Shown: positions 11,510 through 23,903, counted from the stretch's first letter. The stretch: DNA of 64,000 nt from Tetranychus cinnabarinus (GCA_022266195.1 WHVY01000001.1:3658001-3722000), one strand, 5' to 3'. The notes: generated by a model not told the origin, from the letters alone. Program-made: numbers and translations.

Positions 11510-14157
11510 AATTAGATTGGTAATTATTTAGTAAAATTAGGTAAATTGAAATTCAAATCATTTTGTTATACAATTAAATGAATATCAATAACGGAGGAAT
11601 GCAAGATTTTCACCGTTGAAATGGCTGTGGAAATGGTAAGCAGTAGCAATGAAAACAATAACAATACTGAAAGATGTGAAACAAACTGTAAACAAGAAAC
11701 TGTTCTGGATTAATTTGAGTGCACAATTTAATAATCAGATGTTTCAATTGAGGGATAATTTAGTTGGGAATGGTAAGGAATAACATTCATCCATTCAAGT
11801 AGATTCATTAAATGAGTATTTGCTTTTAATCCTTTTCTTGAACCATTCAAACTGCCTCACAGGAGAAACACAAAAACAGATGAAAACATAAGAAAGACTG
11901 AAGATGATGGTGATGATGGAGGATGAAATATCCAGAGAGACACACACAAAAGCAAACGAAGATGAAGCTGAAAAAGAGGAAGAAAATGATGATGAAGAAG
12001 AAGAAGAAAAAGGAACAGAAATAAAGATAAAAACCAAGATTGATTGTATAAAAAAACCAATGGATTGAACAAACTCTTTGGATTATGAGCAAACGCTTTG
12101 ATTCCCTTTGCATGTCTCCATAGTAACACAGAAAGACGCTTTTCTATTGATTTTTTTGTCATCATAATCATCAAAATCATCGTCACCATCATCATTACAA
12201 TCATTATTTTTGTGGATGTCTCAATGAATCTTGCTTTGCTTTGTTGAACAGCCAAAAATTGTGAAAAATGACTTCAAAAAAAGGCTTTTATCTGCTTCTT
12301 GTTTCAGTCTTAATCAATGGCCTTTCATTTTCACAAGTCACTCGCAATAACTGTTTGCTGTAATTGCTAATTATGTCAAATCCAAGCCATTTTTGGTGTC
12401 AATTAACATGTAATCACAGTCAACCTACGAAAATTCAAGCTTAATGAAAGTATGAAATTGACAATGGTTGAAGCTTTGAAGGGTATTAAACTGGAGTCAA
12501 ATCATCCATATATTGATATAACTATTGCTATTTATCCCTTGCAGTCATTTGATTGATTAAATTATTGGATAGATTCGAAATGATAAATGGTTAATTAACT
12601 CTGATTTGTTTGAATCTCAATCAAATCCTATTGCAAGTTATTACATTAGAGTTGAAAAATCAAGTTACAGTTGTATTGGATTTTTATTGTTGAAAATCCA
12701 ACATTTATATCCATTTATTTCATTGCAGTTTATCTTTTAAATCCTCCATTTTATTCATAATATGTTTTTGATCTAACTTTCGTTTAATCAGATTGATTTG
12801 GACACTCAATTTTGAAAGGGTTTACAATTTAAAAGTATTTTCTGTTGAAGATTAAGCTTGTTTTGAATATTTACAAACATGTATAAATGAATCTTATAAA
12901 TCTCTAGATTATATTTAAATGTCATCATATTGGATCAAGAATAAAGATAATGCAGATAAAAATACGGATTACCGAAGGATGGGATTTGTACGATGTAATA
13001 AATTGAAGCGGAAAATTCCTTAGTGCTTTTGGATCAGATAATTTTACATCATCATCATTATTAGAGTTTATTGATTGATCAAAAAATCGATTAACGAAAA
13101 TAAAAATTGATCAAGATGAACGTCAATGAAATAGATCGTTACGTTTGCTCGTCTGCATCAAGCTAGAGGCTTGATTAAATGAAGATTTACATGTACATTT
13201 CAATGCACCTTATTCATTCTAGTTTTTTCCTTAAAGGGATTCTTTCGTAATCTTTGAAACAGAATAAAAAAGTTGGAAATGGAGCGATCGCGGTTGTAAG
13301 TTGATGGTTTACAGGGACAGGTCAAGCATAAACACCGATCGATGATATTGATGCTCGGTAAAAATCGCCATGTATCGATTTATACTTAAAAACTGATTTT
13401 CTATCATCATTTCAATATTTCAATTTCAGGAATCATTCTCTAGCGCTATTCCGGTCAATTCGGTCTAAATTGGTATGCATTAAATGTTAGTTGCTTCACA
13501 GTTGCTTCAGTTGCTGCAAAATCAACCGTTTCGGCTTTTAGATTTATCTGTTAAAATGCTGATTTGGATTTAGGATCACGAATATTTTCAAACACTTGAA
13601 CAAGAAAATCGTAATTGATTCGATTGATCAATATTGATAATGACAAGAAGTCATAGATATTACAATCATTGTTTAGCTTTTTAAGAATCTGGTCTCAAGC
13701 TTTCATGTCTACGATAAACTCTTGGTGGAGCAACTCAAATTCTGGAGGGTTTGACTCCAGACTAAATTATTGGATTGGAGTATGAAAGAGAGAAAGTTTT
13801 CATCAAGAAGAGTAGTTACTGGTAACTGGTTACTTGATTAAAGGAAAAAAAAAGTAACGAGAACTGACTATGACAGAAATTGTGTTTTAAAAACTTTTGA
13901 CGTTGACCATTAAATGTTTTATTGTAAAAGACTTGCATTTCGGGTGTTTTCATTCACCTAAATAACTAAAAAATTATTGCACTTTTGCTCAATATTTTTA
14001 ATTTATTGATATAGTTCTTATAAAATAAGTTAATTTGATTTTTAAATTGATAATATTTCTATGAAATTACGATCGCAATGTTTTATTATTGTAATTCACA
14101 TAACGTATGGAGAGTAAAAATGGAAAAAAGTTCAGTCGTTATTATATCTTTGGGAAT
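11510..14157. other. intergenic region with low-complexity tracts
   Basis: 2.6 kb with no supportable gene. Purine-rich GA/GAAGAT runs at about 11.88-12.03 kb and CAT/ATC runs at about 12.16-12.21 kb open long frames rich in Phe, Ser or Leu on the minus strand. These are composition artefacts. Confidence 0.6.
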
Positions 14158-14751
14158 CTAATTTCCAGATAGATTTAGCCTGCATTCTGTCGAATCGCCA
14201 CGTTCCCTGATTAGATCAGCCACAACGCTACCAAAATAGGCATAAGCTTCATTAGCTGCTAAAAAACTATGATTCCAATAAGGATCTTGAATTATATGAT
14301 CAGTGTCAACTCGGTCTGGAGATAAAAAAGGTTTCATTATTTATGGTTGTAAGCTGATTAATTGATTAAATATTTTGATTCTTACCACAGAGTGAATTTC
14401 TAAATTTTTGGACGTTTCGTTGATCTATAACCTGGTCATTCAACCCACTCATTAATATCAATTTATTTGGATTAATATTGTAATAAGGAAACTCTGGAGG
14501 CTCAGCCGAGCCATATAAAGCGTAATTTTTGACTTCACCATGATCAAAGAAACTCAAGTGATCTCTTTCAACGGATTGGAAGATGTGGAGTAAATTTTTT
14601 TTCGAGCTTCGGTCACGTAGGCTTATATAAACACTAAGTCTTGATGCGTTAAACTGATTTCGATCAAAACCTAGATTCCCGAAAAATGTTACGCAAATGG
14701 GACTTGCTAATTGGTTCACACATAATGCAGAAAGTGAAGAATAAAAAAAGG
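14158..14751 (-). pseudogene. acid/gastric-type lipase, C-terminal fragment
   Basis: Minus-strand exons 14751-14386 and 14315-14158 are joined by a 70-nt GT-AG intron in phase 1. They encode the last ~175 residues of an alpha/beta-hydrolase lipase of the LIPA/LIPF family. Recognisable family positions are NQFNASRLSVY, LLHIFQSVERDHLSFFDHG (the substrate-side lid region), KNYALYGSAEPPEFPYYNI, and the C-terminal helix carrying the catalytic-His region (DTDHIIQDPYWN). The N-terminal half, with the signal peptide, oxyanion HG and GxSxG serine motif, is absent from the ~650 bp upstream. There is an acceptor (AATTCAG) at 14752 but no preceding exon. This is a 5'-truncated copy unless an unusually distant exon exists. 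Confidence 0.7.
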
Positions 14752-15428
14752 CTGAATTGCCTGGATAGGGTAAATCATTTCAAGCTGATATGTAGGATTA
14801 TTTGATTGAAATGAATGTTAAGTCAAACTTCAAATGCAAGTTCATCACAATTAAAAGTAACAATTTAACTATTTTGTAACTTCAGTCTTTTATATAATTG
14901 TTGTACAAATTGTAGACTTGTTATGACTCCAATGCATTGTTTTTGAATTCAAAAACATTTGTACAAATGTACAATTACCATAGCCGCGTGTATAATGTCT
15001 CAAGCATTATCCATAATTTCTCTTATTCCATCATGACGACCGAGATCAGAAACTCATAGTCAACTCAGAGCTAAAAAAATTGTAAAAATCGAAATCGATT
15101 AAAAGAGAATTTTTTATGAAAATTTGAAATTGTGCGAGTCACTTTCAGCGATCGGTTAATTTTGCTAAACCGGTCGATAAAAAGCTCAAGTTGAGCATAA
15201 ACAATGGTCCATGAGTCATGAGTAGGTGCTCTTGAATTGAGCGAGTTCATTTTGCAGCACCGTGTCGGATTGGTGATGTATTCATTTCAGTTCTGTTCAG
15301 TTTGACATTAAAACATTTTTAATCTTTTTACTCTTCTTTATCTTTTCTCCTTTATCCCCATCAGAAAAGAAAGATTCAATCTTAAACCGAGACATTTGTG
15401 TGTCTAATAGCAAGATATTGTGATTTCC
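14752..15428. other. spacer between lipase fragment and zinc-finger remnant
   Basis: No lipase exon and no other coding signal on either strand. AT-rich. Confidence 0.5.
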
Positions 15429-15717
15429 GTGAAAATTGTGAAATTTCTTATGGCTTTTTGCCTGAATACCTCAAGTTGGCATGAGATGCCTACAAGTTGA
15501 CGCGTGAGTCGGGATATAGTTGTCGATTCTGTGAAAAAGATTTGTCTGAACGAAGAAGTGGAATTTGACACGAAAGGAAATGTAAGGCAGCTGGTACACC
15601 ACTCGACAAGTGTAATCCGAAAAATTGTGATCCCAATTGTGTTGGACCAAAGCCATACGTAGCTCCTCCAGATGGACAGCACAACAATCTAGAGCGACCA
15701 TCCAGTTCTAAGGTTGT
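15429..15717 (+). pseudogene. zinc-finger domain remnant 1 (P-element associated)
   Basis: One frame reads SYGFLPEYLKLA, stop, then YSCRFCEKDLSERRSGI, stop, HERKCKAAG, then a Cys-rich tail (DKCNPKNCDPNCVGP). The pattern CX2C...HX3C plus further Cys resembles the remnant at 17.9-18.28 kb residue for residue (YG..PE, C..C..K.LS.R, HER..C). Two in-frame stops make it dead. It lies upstream of the transposase remnant and may be its DNA-binding domain. It does not match the C2CH spacing of a THAP domain. Confidence 0.55.
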
Positions 15718-16179
15718 AAGGATGAAGACCAAAAGAATTTAGATAAGAATAAAGATAAGAATTCTAATATGTATTTTCGATGGAGATTTAATATACAACA
15801 TTCCATCTAAATATTTAAATGTGAATGGCGAATCATTTTGTGAGAAAGCGTCTTATGAAGTAAAGAAGATTTTGTTGTTTCAGAAGTTAAATTTGAATTA
15901 AGATTAAATAATAGCAATTAACTTTGAATGTAAAAAATGATTAGAAAAAGTTTTAGCTTGGATTGGAATCCGAGGAATCGTCAGCATCATCAGTATTCCT
16001 TATCCTCCTAGCGAAGTTGTTGGGATTCTGGGATTCGTTCGCCATCCCATCTAGCTAAATCAAAGCATAGTTAAAACGTGGCAACAACAGCCCATTGTTC
16101 GCTTTCCTGCTTTACAAGTGCAGTAATGCTCAGATATTTTCTATGTCAGATTTTGATCGCTTTACAGAAACTGGGATTT

Positions 16180-17600
16180 TTCAGACACAATTAAGCTTTT
16201 AAAATCGCATGCTGCAAGTATGGATGAGGAAGGCCGTGTTTGTGTTTTAAGTTTCGATGAAACAGAATTGATTCCATCTTTGAATTAATTACAAAGGAGA
16301 GATATTGTTGATGGTTTTATAGATATGGGTCCGCATGGGCGTAGAGATCAAATCGATAAATCTGTTCTTGTTGTGGGCTAACGGAGCGTTGTTAACTGCA
16401 ATGAAAACGCTGGAAGCAAGTTTTAGCGAACTTTTTTTGAACAAGAAAGAAAAGTCAGCTGAAGATCTCAAATCAATTCCACCCGGAAATTTTGAAGCTG
16501 TGTTCGATGCTGGCTACAAAATAATTGCTATAGTCAGTTATGGTGACGGAAAAAACCGCAGGTTGCTCGATGTCTTGCAAGTCTCAAAAAAGAACTCAGA
16601 ATTCGTTCTAGATGGATATGAATGGCACTTTAAATTTGACGTACCTCACATTTTTAAGCTCATCAGGAACAATTTGATGGTCCATCCAATACAGGTGAAA
16701 TATTCAGAAGAAAATCAAGGCATAATCACATAGAGAGATATTTTGAGGCACTTAGAACCAATGGTTGACCGTTGTTTGAATAGCACAGAAATTTTGAGTG
16801 AATGTCCACGATTGACTAAAAAACATCTTCATCCTAATTTGTACGTAGTATTGCAATTCGCTAAACCGATTCGATCTAATCAATGCATTTATGTTTATTG
16901 CAGATATGAAAAAATGCGAGTGAAACTCGCTACTCAGCTGTTTTCTCACCAAGTTGGCTCCTCATTTCAGTTTGCTGTCGAACAGGGACGTTTGCCTGAA
17001 AATCCTTATAAATTGATAGGCACATTTCTTAAACATCTAAACAAAATCTTAGACATTTTGAATGCATCAACGTTATCGGCTAAAGGAGGGAAGAAATGGA
17101 ATACTGTCCTTCGATACACCTCTTATGACTCTGATGAAACATGTAATTTTAATCAATTGAAGCTATTTTTAAATCTTTTAGATACAAAATCAATCACGTT
17201 TTTAGAATCTGTTGATAATCCGAGGCCAACAAGATCCGTTTACTGCTTAAATAAAATGCTGCCAGTTACCATCCGTGCTATCCTATCATGCTCAGAAACT
17301 CTGCATAATCTTGGAATCGATTATATGTTCACCAAACGTTTTAATCAAGATATTTTAGAAAACTTTTTTGCACAATGTAAAAACAATTCATTATTTCTGT
17401 CAACATCACGTTTTAGATCGATTTTCCAGTCTTTGCGAATCGTTTTTGCTGACAAACTGCCTGCTGGTTTGAATTGTGAAGATGATGAAGATTGTCCTCT
17501 TTTCGCTTTTTCTGAAGATAACTCATCATATACTTCAGGTAGCACCATCGAAAATGAACTTGCAGAATATTTTAGCTCTTTTAATCCAACAATTTACTAA
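16180..17600 (+). pseudogene. P-element-type transposase, broken
   Basis: Three stretches match P-element/THAP9-like transposases. The first (16215-16370) has CVLSFDETELIP and IVDGFIDMGPHGRRDQI, which includes the first catalytic Asp (FDE). The second (~16371-16730) has the tail of the RNase-H core (VSYGDGKNR, equivalent to the CDQG..N motif) and FKFDVPHIFKLIRNNL, the conserved DxPHxxKxxRNN motif. The third (16743-17600) has YEKMRVKLATQLFSH and FTKRFNQDILENFFAQ, the conserved RFNQDxLENFF motif. Lesions are a TAA at about 16286, a frameshift near 16370 and an in-frame TAG at 16731-16733. The last frame ends naturally at 17600. No matching terminal inverted repeats were found. Confidence 0.85.
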
Positions 17601-17642
17601 TCGGATCCATCTCTTTTATAAAGTTTTTTCTCAAGTTTTGTT

Positions 17643-17684
17643 CCTGGGAATTTGAACCAGGGTCTGTACTTGCGCCGTACAGAC
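17643..17684 (-). other. tRNA-like double hairpin
   Basis: On the minus strand, GTCTGTAC-GGCGCAA-GTACAGAC (8-bp perfect stem) is followed at once by CCTGG-TTCAAATTC-CCAGG, a TPsiC-arm-like stem with a good RNA polymerase III box B (GGTTCAAATTCC). There is no full cloverleaf: no acceptor stem or D arm could be placed. It may be a tRNA pseudogene, a SINE fragment or part of the transposon end, just downstream of the transposase remnant. Confidence 0.4.
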
Positions 17685-17901
17685 TCACTGTATTTTTACA
17701 ATTTTAAATATATTTTCATTACCAATTGTGCAACTTATGAAGCATATTTGCATTGATATTGCAATTAAATTTCTTTTTACCTGAAAATTCTTTCAATTTC
17801 TGAATTAATTTATTAGCTCAAGATAAAAAATTAAAGGTTCAGTTTTCAGTGGCAATTTGATTATCTATTGGTGCGGAAAAATTGTGTAAAAATGGGTCAA
17901 C

Positions 17902-18282
17902 ATGAACATTTACTTTTCTCTATTTGCTGTTAAATCGATCATAGCTTGTCTTGTCAATACTTTGACATCACTTTGTCTTGGTTCAATCGTCTTTACCTTT
18001 TCATCTCCGTCAATTCGCGCTAGGATCTTTCTAATTAAAGTGGTGCCTTACGGCTTGAAACCAGAGGACCATATTCTAATCAAGAATTGGGACGCAACGG
18101 AGGTGGCGGTGGATCAGGATGACAGCTTTCTGTGCCGTTGGTGCAAACACAAATTATCGTTTCGCAAAACACAGATGCGTCATGAACGTAACAACTGTGC
18201 TGAGCCAGGATCACCATCTCACGATTGTGCTAAACACCAATGTGTGATGCAGAATTGTAGACAAGCAGCATGGCTATTTTAA
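17902..18282 (+). pseudogene. zinc-finger domain remnant 2
   Basis: A 126-residue frame whose second half is a Cys/His module (SFLCRWCKHKLSFRK, MRHERNNCAEPG, then CAKHQCVMQNC), homologous to the remnant at 15.43 kb. Its first ~40 residues are hydrophobic and probably not part of the original protein. There are no stops inside the module, so it is younger or less damaged than the first copy. It ends abruptly at 18282 and no transposase follows. Likely the N-terminal part of a second P-like element copy. Confidence 0.5.
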
Positions 18283-18362
18283 GTACATGGTATATTGGCA
18301 GTACATCAAAAATCATTGTCTTTCCTCTTTTCTACTTTATTTGTACTTTTCTTAACAATGTA

Positions 18363-18514
18363 AAGGGTGTTGCGTTTAATAAGGTGCAATTATCAGTTAC
18401 CCAAATGAAGATAAAAAGATAAACAGTGTAAGATGTCTTGATCTTTACCTTTGTCCATCTTCTTATCTACATTTGGCTAACTGATAATTGCACCTTATTA
18501 AACGCAACACCCTT
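18363..18514. mobile_element. 152-bp MITE with TA target duplication
   Basis: Ends are AAGGGTGTTGCGTTTAATAA at the left and its reverse complement at the right. Pairing continues for about 37 bp with almost no mismatch. TA at 18361-18362 and 18515-18516 is the duplicated target. Size, TA duplication and lack of coding capacity indicate a non-autonomous Tc1/mariner-type element. Confidence 0.85.
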
Positions 18515-18516
18515 TA

Positions 18517-19256
18517 TAACTCTTACAAAGAATGGATTTAATATTCATTATTAGAAAATAGATTTTTTATGAAGATATTTTAACAGATGATCCTATTCAT
18601 TCGTCGGTCTTCATTGTAGGTGAATTGAAAATTGATCGAAATGATAGTTGTTGAAATAAAATAACAAGTTATCAAGTGGCATAATCGATTGAAGTTGATG
18701 TGAGTGTAAAAATCCACGAGAAAAAACCCATGCAATCAAATCAAATCAACGAGATGGGTAACAATTTGACGTCTTAATCAATTTATAATAACGAGATTGG
18801 TGATTGAACAAGTCGATTATTTGTAGCAGCCATCAGTTAATTGAAGATTTCATCAGTAAATGATATAATTCAAGTAATTAGGTATTGTTAAAATCTTGCT
18901 GTAGTCATCAGTTTTTTATTTATTTGAAAGGCTTAAAGTTGTTTCCCTGGGTGGGTCGATAGTTCCGTAAATATCTATCTGAATGGATTACATTTCAAGC
19001 CTAGTAGGTTCATGTAATCTGAATTTAACTTGATAAGTTTCCATTTGTTGAGACATTATTCAAGATTGGCTGTAACCCTTCGTTTCGATTTAACTTTATC
19101 GTCGCTATTATCATACACTTGACTTATTAATGAAGATCAAAGCTTTATAAAAATAGATAAGATAAAATAACTAAGGATAATTTCCATGGCGATAATTAAG
19201 ATTCAAAATCCATAGTGATTAAAACCAGACATCGTTAGTGTCAGCTTTGACTGAGT
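18517..19256. other. upstream region of the aminotransferase gene
   Basis: AT-rich, no coding signal. Holds the promoter region of the gene that starts at 19308. Confidence 0.5.
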
Positions 19257-19263
19257 TATAAAG
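19257..19263 (+). promoter_or_regulatory. candidate TATA box
   Basis: TATAAAG lies 45 bp before the ATG at 19308, a spacing that would give a very short leader. Confidence 0.4.
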
Positions 19264-19307
19264 AAGTCGGTGAAATAGTTTCTGAAACATTGCCGTAATT
19301 TTCCATC

Positions 19308-21072
19308 ATGTCAGGTTCAGAACTTGTGAAGAGTCAATCAGAGAGTCCATGGTAAGTTATTTTTTATGCTCATGGTTAATATCTTTGACTTAATTTCTCA
19401 ATTCTTTTCATCCACCGCAAGGGTTGAATATGGAGATCTTGGTATAAATTATGATCCAGTTAACCTATGTAAAGGTTTCCCTGACTTCCCTCCGCCTAAT
19501 TTTGTGGTTGAGGCCTTAATAAGTGCCTCAAAAAATCCTGCAGCTCATCAATACACAAGACAATATGTGAGTATGTAACCATTATTCTTGTTTCCTTGTC
19601 TTAATCTTAATACTTTACAGGGTAACCCTAGATTGGTTAAAATACTGTCAAAGATGTACAGTCAATTAATTGGACGACCAATTGACCCATTCAAGGAAAT
19701 ATTGATAACGATTGGTGCATATGAAGCTCTTTTATCTGCTTTTCTCGGTTTGATTAATCCTGGGGATGAAGTTATTATCATTCAACCTTTTTATGATTGT
19801 TATCCTCCAATGGTTGAAATGGCTAAGGGAATACCCGTTTATGTATCTCTGAAGCCACCGGCCGATTATGAGCATAGGGCAGTTTCAAGTGCGGAATGGA
19901 AGTTAGATTTTCAAGAGTTGGCTTCAAAATTCAATGAGAGGACCAAAATGATCGTTGTCACCACACCAAATAATCCAACTGGAAAGGTATCAGGTGATAA
20001 TATAAAGTGTTCCATTGAAGTAACCGTTAACTATTTAATTGATTTACTTTTCAGGTTTACTCAAAGGAAGAATTGCTTGAAATAAGTAAACTTTGTCGCA
20101 AATTCGGAACAATAGCATTGATGGACGAGGTTTATGAATGGATTATCTATGACAGTGCGAAACACGTTAGAATGGGTAATTTACTTAAACATATTTTATC
20201 TCATAACATTTTATATGGTTGGATGCTTGACTCTTCTCCTCGTGTTAAGACAGCACCAATTCATCAAAATGTGAACCGATTAATCTAAATTCAATCTCAT
20301 AAGTTGAATATAAAATAGTTTTAATTCATTATAACCTTCAATTAAATAGCGAGCTTACCTGAAATGTGGCCATACACATTAACCATTGGAAGTATTGGAA
20401 AAACATTCAATGTGACTGGCTGGAAAATTGGTTGGGTCTATGGTCCAGCAAATTTGATTAATCCTTTACAAATCATCCACTCAAACACAGTTCATACTTG
20501 TCCGACACCAATTCAAGAGGCTTCGGCCATTGCACTGGAAATTGAATTCAGTCGACTCGGAAAACCAGATTCTTTTTGGAAACAAACATCAAACGAACTG
20601 CAAGCTAAAAGAGATTTAATCGTAAACTATTTACAATCAGCAGGATTCAACCCAACAATCCCGGATGGTACCTACTTTATTGTGGCCAGTTATCAAAACA
20701 TCGACTGGCCATCCTCCAAGGTGAATTATACTGAAAAAAGTCCCGGTGACAAATTTGCAAAATGGCTTTGCATTGAAAAGGTAATATCAAAAGTATACCA
20801 ATAGTAAAGCAAAATTCTTACCCTATTTATTTGATAATCTAATTTAGTATTGGTTATTTAATTAACAAATTTCTTGGGACTCAGTTAAACTAATGTTGCG
20901 TCTTATTTTTCAGAAACTTTTAACGATGCCAATGTCTTACTTCTATGCAAATCCAAGCAAGAATGAAGGAAAAAACTGGATTCGGTTTTGTTTCTTCAAA
21001 ACAGATTCGACAATCCATGATGCTGGCAGAATATTGCGCCAAATGAAATTAAAATTGAATTCCAAGCTTTGA
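19308..21072 (+). CDS. KYAT: kynurenine aminotransferase (KYAT, class I/II PLP transaminase)
   Basis: Six exons: 19308-19351, 19422-19566, 19621-19986, 20055-20175, 20350-20780 and 20914-21072. All have GT-AG introns and closing phases, giving 421 residues, the normal family length. The enzyme transaminates L-kynurenine to kynurenic acid with a 2-oxoacid and usually also acts as a cysteine-S-conjugate beta-lyase. Markers in order are CKGFPDFPPP (substrate loop), ITIGAYEALL, NPGDEVIIIQPFYDCY, TTPNNPTGKV (PLP/Asn contact), MDEVYEWIIYD (Asp that binds the pyridine nitrogen), TIGSIGKTFNVTGWKIGW (PLP-binding Lys), PDGTYFIV and NWIRFCF (Arg that binds the substrate carboxylate). There is no mitochondrial presequence, so it is probably cytosolic. 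KYAT1 and KYAT3 cannot be told apart here. A MITE sits 0.8 kb upstream. Confidence 0.95.
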
Positions 21073-21575
21073 AGAGAAAAAGCTTTTAAGCCTTAAACTG
21101 GTGATATAGATTCTGACACTTGGCAATTAAACACAGCTCTGAGACTTGGGATTTATGAACCAATATCAGCAAAGTTATAAACCAATGATCCAAGCATTCC
21201 GCAATTTGGGAAATTTTAACTTTTAAAAAATTAAAATGAAATTGATGTTCATCAGGATTTAAAAATTGGGTTGATACTTTATGTTGGACACAGTTCTTAC
21301 AAATTTAACCAAGCTATGAAAGTATGAACCATGAAAAGGATCCGTGAAGAAACACTGCATTCGGTATAACATGAAGAGAACATTTAATATTAATTGAGAT
21401 TTAGAAAATAACTTTACAAATATCTCATACAGATCAAATCGACTGACATTTATATCAGTTTGATTATCAGTATATTTTGTTGGAGGGAGAGTAGCGTTGC
21501 AGACTAAAGTCTTGTATTGCAAATTCGAATGAATATACAGCTGTTTAAATATAGTGAACAAAAAAGCACTAGTAA

Positions 21576-23183
21576 TCAATTTCTTTTTAGAAGAAATTGA
21601 GGAATATTAGCAAATTCTTGGTAAAATATGTTGTTCATGAAATCGAATCCTGTTTGAATGGCTGATGGTTTCGGAATTTTACACTGAGTATCATTTTGAA
21701 CGTAAGTTATATTTGCACGGTTTCTTAAAGCAGGACATGAGGCGACGATTTGATTGATTGGTCGTTTGATTTGGCTGCAACCACGGCAATCAAATAGATT
21801 CAGTTTAGGTAAACTTTGTACAATCCTAACAATGTCGGTAGGAGTTAAAATACAGCAATTACGAATAGCCAGATTCCTCAGATTCTTACATTTTGTTATG
21901 AATAATTCGAAACCAATCCAATCACGAATGATAACCTTTATATTAAAGAAGAAAGAGTAAAATACATTATGAAGAATGAGAATAAATTGTATATTCTAAT
22001 GAATATTTACCGATGATGAAAAAGTTATAACCAGGTGCTCTAAACTAGAATGTAGCTGTGTTGGCGTTTTGATTGGAGAGCCTTCGAATTTGTGTGCACT
22101 TATGTGGATATAAAGACTCTTGAGGCGACGGAATCTATTTAAAAATGTTTCAACATCTTTGAAATGAAAATCACTATGTGTTAAACAGACTTCGAGCATT
22201 TCAATTCCTCCGTTGGTTCTTGAATTAGAACTAGCATTAGCTATGTTATCTACAGGTAAAGAATGATGATCAGAACAAATTAATAAATATCATTTGTATG
22301 TTTAAAGTTATAATTCAAAATCTAAGCTTACCAAAAGCTATAGTGAGATGTAATCGTCTTAATTTGGTTGCTCTGGACAAGATTGTATCAATCAAATCTC
22401 GACTTGATTTATCTGGGACGAATAGTTGTTCCAAACTTTGTGCGTGACGGACTAATTTAGAAGCATCGAAGATTGGCGAGGATAGAGCACGAATGTTGTG
22501 AAAAGTTTTTTCAGCCATTTCACTAGTCATCAAACGAAGCCATTGGTCGTTGTTAAAACGTAAGGCACATAGTCTTGGTCTGGCTTTTAAAGCATCACTG
22601 ATCCACACATCCCAACGAGTAACATTGCCAAAATCAACAAGCTGATAAACAAGAGGCTTGGTTACTATAGTAATCAATAAAATAATTCATAATGAAAATG
22701 GTCAAAATTGGGATAATACTTACTCTAATATTTGGGAGAAATTCAAGGTACTCAGCGATTTCACTCATGCTAGGAAGAGTGTTTTCTTCATAATAAATAT
22801 ACTTGAGATCATCAATTGTTGGAGGCTCTAGAGGCAGAATTAGAAAAGGGAGAAAAGAAAGAGAAAAAGGAGGAAATTTGTAAAATTAATATATCATTGT
22901 GCGTTTATTGAAGTACCTTTTTTTAACGGGTCCAATTTATAAGACAGAAGATACTGGATCTGGTGTAACCTATTAGCTCCAACAGTCACCCAAAGTGGCT
23001 CTTCGACTGTTAAGAAAAAAAATAAGATGCTATAAGATTATTTGCTTGATAAACATTGAAAACTAACTTACCTTGTCTATAACGTATAACATAATCAATC
23101 CATGGAACTCCGTTGAACACGTTATTTACAAGCTGTTCAGCATCGAAATTTGAATTGGAACTGGCGTTTTGAACTTCGGTCAT
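21576..23183 (-). CDS. leucine-rich-repeat protein, F-box/LRR-like
   Basis: Six minus-strand exons: 23183-23072, 23006-22917, 22827-22724, 22641-22332, 22249-22011 and 21935-21576, giving 404 residues with closing phases. Irregular LRRs are visible: PRLCALRF, ATKLRRLHLTIA, FRRLKSLYIHIS, SSLEHLVITF, CKNLRNLAIRNCCIL and LPKLNLFDCRGC. The general shape fits F-box/LRR substrate receptors of SCF ubiquitin ligases, but I cannot see an F-box in the N-terminal 70 residues. At intron 3 the nearest acceptor would create a stop, and the acceptor TTTATCAG at 22642 keeps the frame. The gene is divergent from COG1 and shares a 0.7-kb upstream region with it. Substrate unknown. Confidence 0.75.
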
Positions 23184-23903
23184 TTCAAACAGATTTAAAG
23201 GCAAATAAAGATGACCATTTCACTAGTGAAAACATTGGTATACCATGCTTAAACAATCAACTATTTACATATGAAACCAATGAAATCATGTTAACATCAC
23301 ACTCATCATTTGATTGGTCATTTTCGCGGATTTATCATAATATAGCCACATGTCAGACCTAAACCACATGTTGGTAATAGTGACTGATCTGGTTCAACCG
23401 CAAAAATCACCAGATGCAAACAGAGTAAATAAAGAAAAGTAGCTTTTCCTCCTGGAGTAAGCAACTCAACTTACCTCGTTAATCGAGAAACATTCACAAT
23501 GTGGCTATTCAGCAACCAACTCTTTTCTTTTCTATAAATGTATGGGATATTTATAACAATACAAATAAATCTCGATGTCAGTCGAACTATAGAGGATTGT
23601 AGAATATTTTTAAATAAATTTAAAAAATTAAAGAAACCACAATCCAAGAAAATTCACCTATTAATTAATAACCTCTTACAAAGTTACCGCCATTTACCCG
23701 GCAGATCTCCAGCTGATTTGGTATAGCTTCTTGTGTTATTTGTGTAGCTTTTGGCTGATGTGTAATATGTCTTTAGAGATTCTTTGCAATTTGGCTTGAT
23801 CATTTTTTAGCACATCTCTACATTCGACAATTTTTCAACATTTATTCTTCATGATTTAACATAATTGTGACTATTTTCCTCTAACTAGCCTGTTTAATAT
23901 CTA
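23184..23903. other. shared upstream region of LRR gene and COG1
   Basis: A 720-bp divergent promoter region. Short frames on the plus strand (23150-23362, 23538-23726) lack supporting features. No clear TATA boxes. Confidence 0.5.

Noticed and set aside
11795..12255. Three overlapping minus-strand frames of 80-132 residues
   Set aside because: They are produced by GA-rich and CAT-rich tracts (runs of Phe, Ser, Leu), with no domain or sound start.
15429..15717. THAP domain for the P-like element
   Set aside because: Cys/His spacing does not fit C2CH THAP, and the AVPTIF-like C-terminal motif is absent.
15404..15732. Minus-strand frames opposite the zinc-finger remnant
   Set aside because: The plus strand carries the recognisable Cys/His module, so these are shadows.
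16752..17548. Minus-strand frames opposite the P-type transposase
   Set aside because: Shadows of the transposase, which has clear motifs on the plus strand.
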